A stretch of DNA of 64,000 bases from Flavobacterium sp. GSB-24 (GTDB lineage: Bacteria; Bacteroidota; Bacteroidia; Flavobacteriales; Flavobacteriaceae), in NCBI RefSeq assembly GCF_027924665.1, contig NZ_AP027043.1, forward strand, positions 1,054,001 to 1,118,000, written 5' to 3'. Made by a program: the position numbers and the translations under genes. Below, in pieces: positions 63,849 to 64,000 of the stretch (its first letter is position 1; each line of letters opens with the position of its first letter). The notes beneath the pieces are model-generated. The model was not told the origin of the DNA and made no database searches. It saw nothing but the letters and a program-made list of their open reading frames with translations.

Positions 63849-64000
63849 CCCCAATTTATTATAAACTTAATGTACTAATGTCTTTGAATATATGTATGGA
63901 AAGTGTTCTCTGAAAAAACTTTGTAGTTAAAGGGAATAATTCGATCAAGATAAAGGTAATCTCTTGTTTTAGAAATATTTGAGTTTATTCCAATAAAAAA

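Larger units (their letters stand above)
63440..64000. repeat. Tandem array of about 180-bp units at the window end
   Basis: Three units with periods of about 180 and 186 bp, and the first bases of a fourth at the edge (CCAATAAAAAA). Each starts with a terminator-like hairpin (GGTGGAA/TTCCACC in units 1 and 2; a different sequence in unit 3), then TTTTGCCCCAA, a conserved block with CTTAACCTACTAATGTTATG, and then a variable AT-rich half. Units 1 and 2 are far more alike than either is to unit 3. No protein reading is conserved. The gene-free stretch 63312-64000 otherwise has only the superoxide dismutase terminator. Confidence 0.88.

Noticed and set aside
63440..64000. Terminal repeats as a CRISPR array
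   Set aside because: The period is about 180 bp and both halves of each unit are partly conserved; no short constant repeat alternates with unrelated spacers, and no cas genes are seen.

Overview
The window reads as chromosomal DNA of a Flavobacterium-like member of the Bacteroidetes. The signs are low GC, Bacteroidetes-type -7 boxes (TAnnTTTG) in front of several genes, no obvious Shine-Dalgarno sequences, many short palindromic intergenic repeats, and a large flexirubin-type (aryl polyene plus dialkylresorcinol) pigment locus. The ammonia-lyase closely resembles, from memory, the characterised tyrosine ammonia-lyase of F. johnsoniae.

1-31.5 kb: one long minus-strand biosynthetic cluster, transcribed from 31.46 kb toward position 1 and running off the left edge. 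In transcription order it holds tyrosine ammonia-lyase (4-coumarate starter), a WG-repeat protein, FabG, a ketosynthase, an ACP, an LpxL/HtrB-like acyltransferase, DarA and DarB (dialkylresorcinol formation), two hotdog dehydratase-like proteins, small unknowns, a BtrH-like protein, an ABC-2 exporter, a thioesterase, more ketosynthases (one CLF-like and one half-length, both without the catalytic Cys), a second ACP, a polysaccharide deacetylase-like protein, LolA, a lipoprotein, two outer-membrane beta-barrels, a third hotdog protein, a GT2-DUF2062 protein, an MMPL-acyltransferase fusion, a CrtI-like flavoprotein, a C45-type lipoprotein acyltransferase/hydrolase and a PaaK-like ligase cut by the window edge. 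Together they suggest polyene synthesis from 4-coumarate, resorcinol synthesis, ester coupling, and export to the outer membrane. A flavin-dependent halogenase-like gene diverges from the ammonia-lyase gene.

31.5-34.2 kb: the halogenase gene, a secreted protein of unknown function, and a frameshifted remnant of a second halogenase 3' end that carries the same terminator and the same composite palindromic repeat.

34.2-41.8 kb: a probable non-phosphorylative 6-deoxyhexose (L-fucose-type) pathway: mutarotase, diketo-acid hydrolase, two SDR dehydrogenases, a UxaA-like dehydratase and a sodium/sugar symporter, with a divergent AraC-type regulator. No lactonase is seen.

42.0-46.5 kb: a galM-galK-galT Leloir operon divergent from a GntR-type regulator; their promoters face each other around a direct repeat. 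46.5-55.0 kb: an arabinose module with a degenerate-Nudix regulator (AraR/NrtR-like), a secreted GH51 arabinofuranosidase, araB-araD-araA and a lipoprotein mutarotase. Three similar 7-5-7 inverted repeats lie upstream of the regulator, the arabinofuranosidase and araB, and look like one operator family.

55-64 kb: OsmC-like protein, a small secreted protein, tRNA-Leu(CAA), prs, rplY/ctc, a large collagen-like protein with an S74-type chaperone tail, pth and a superoxide dismutase. The window ends in a tandem array of about 180-bp units, each with a promoter-like box and terminator-like hairpin, possibly a family of small RNA genes.
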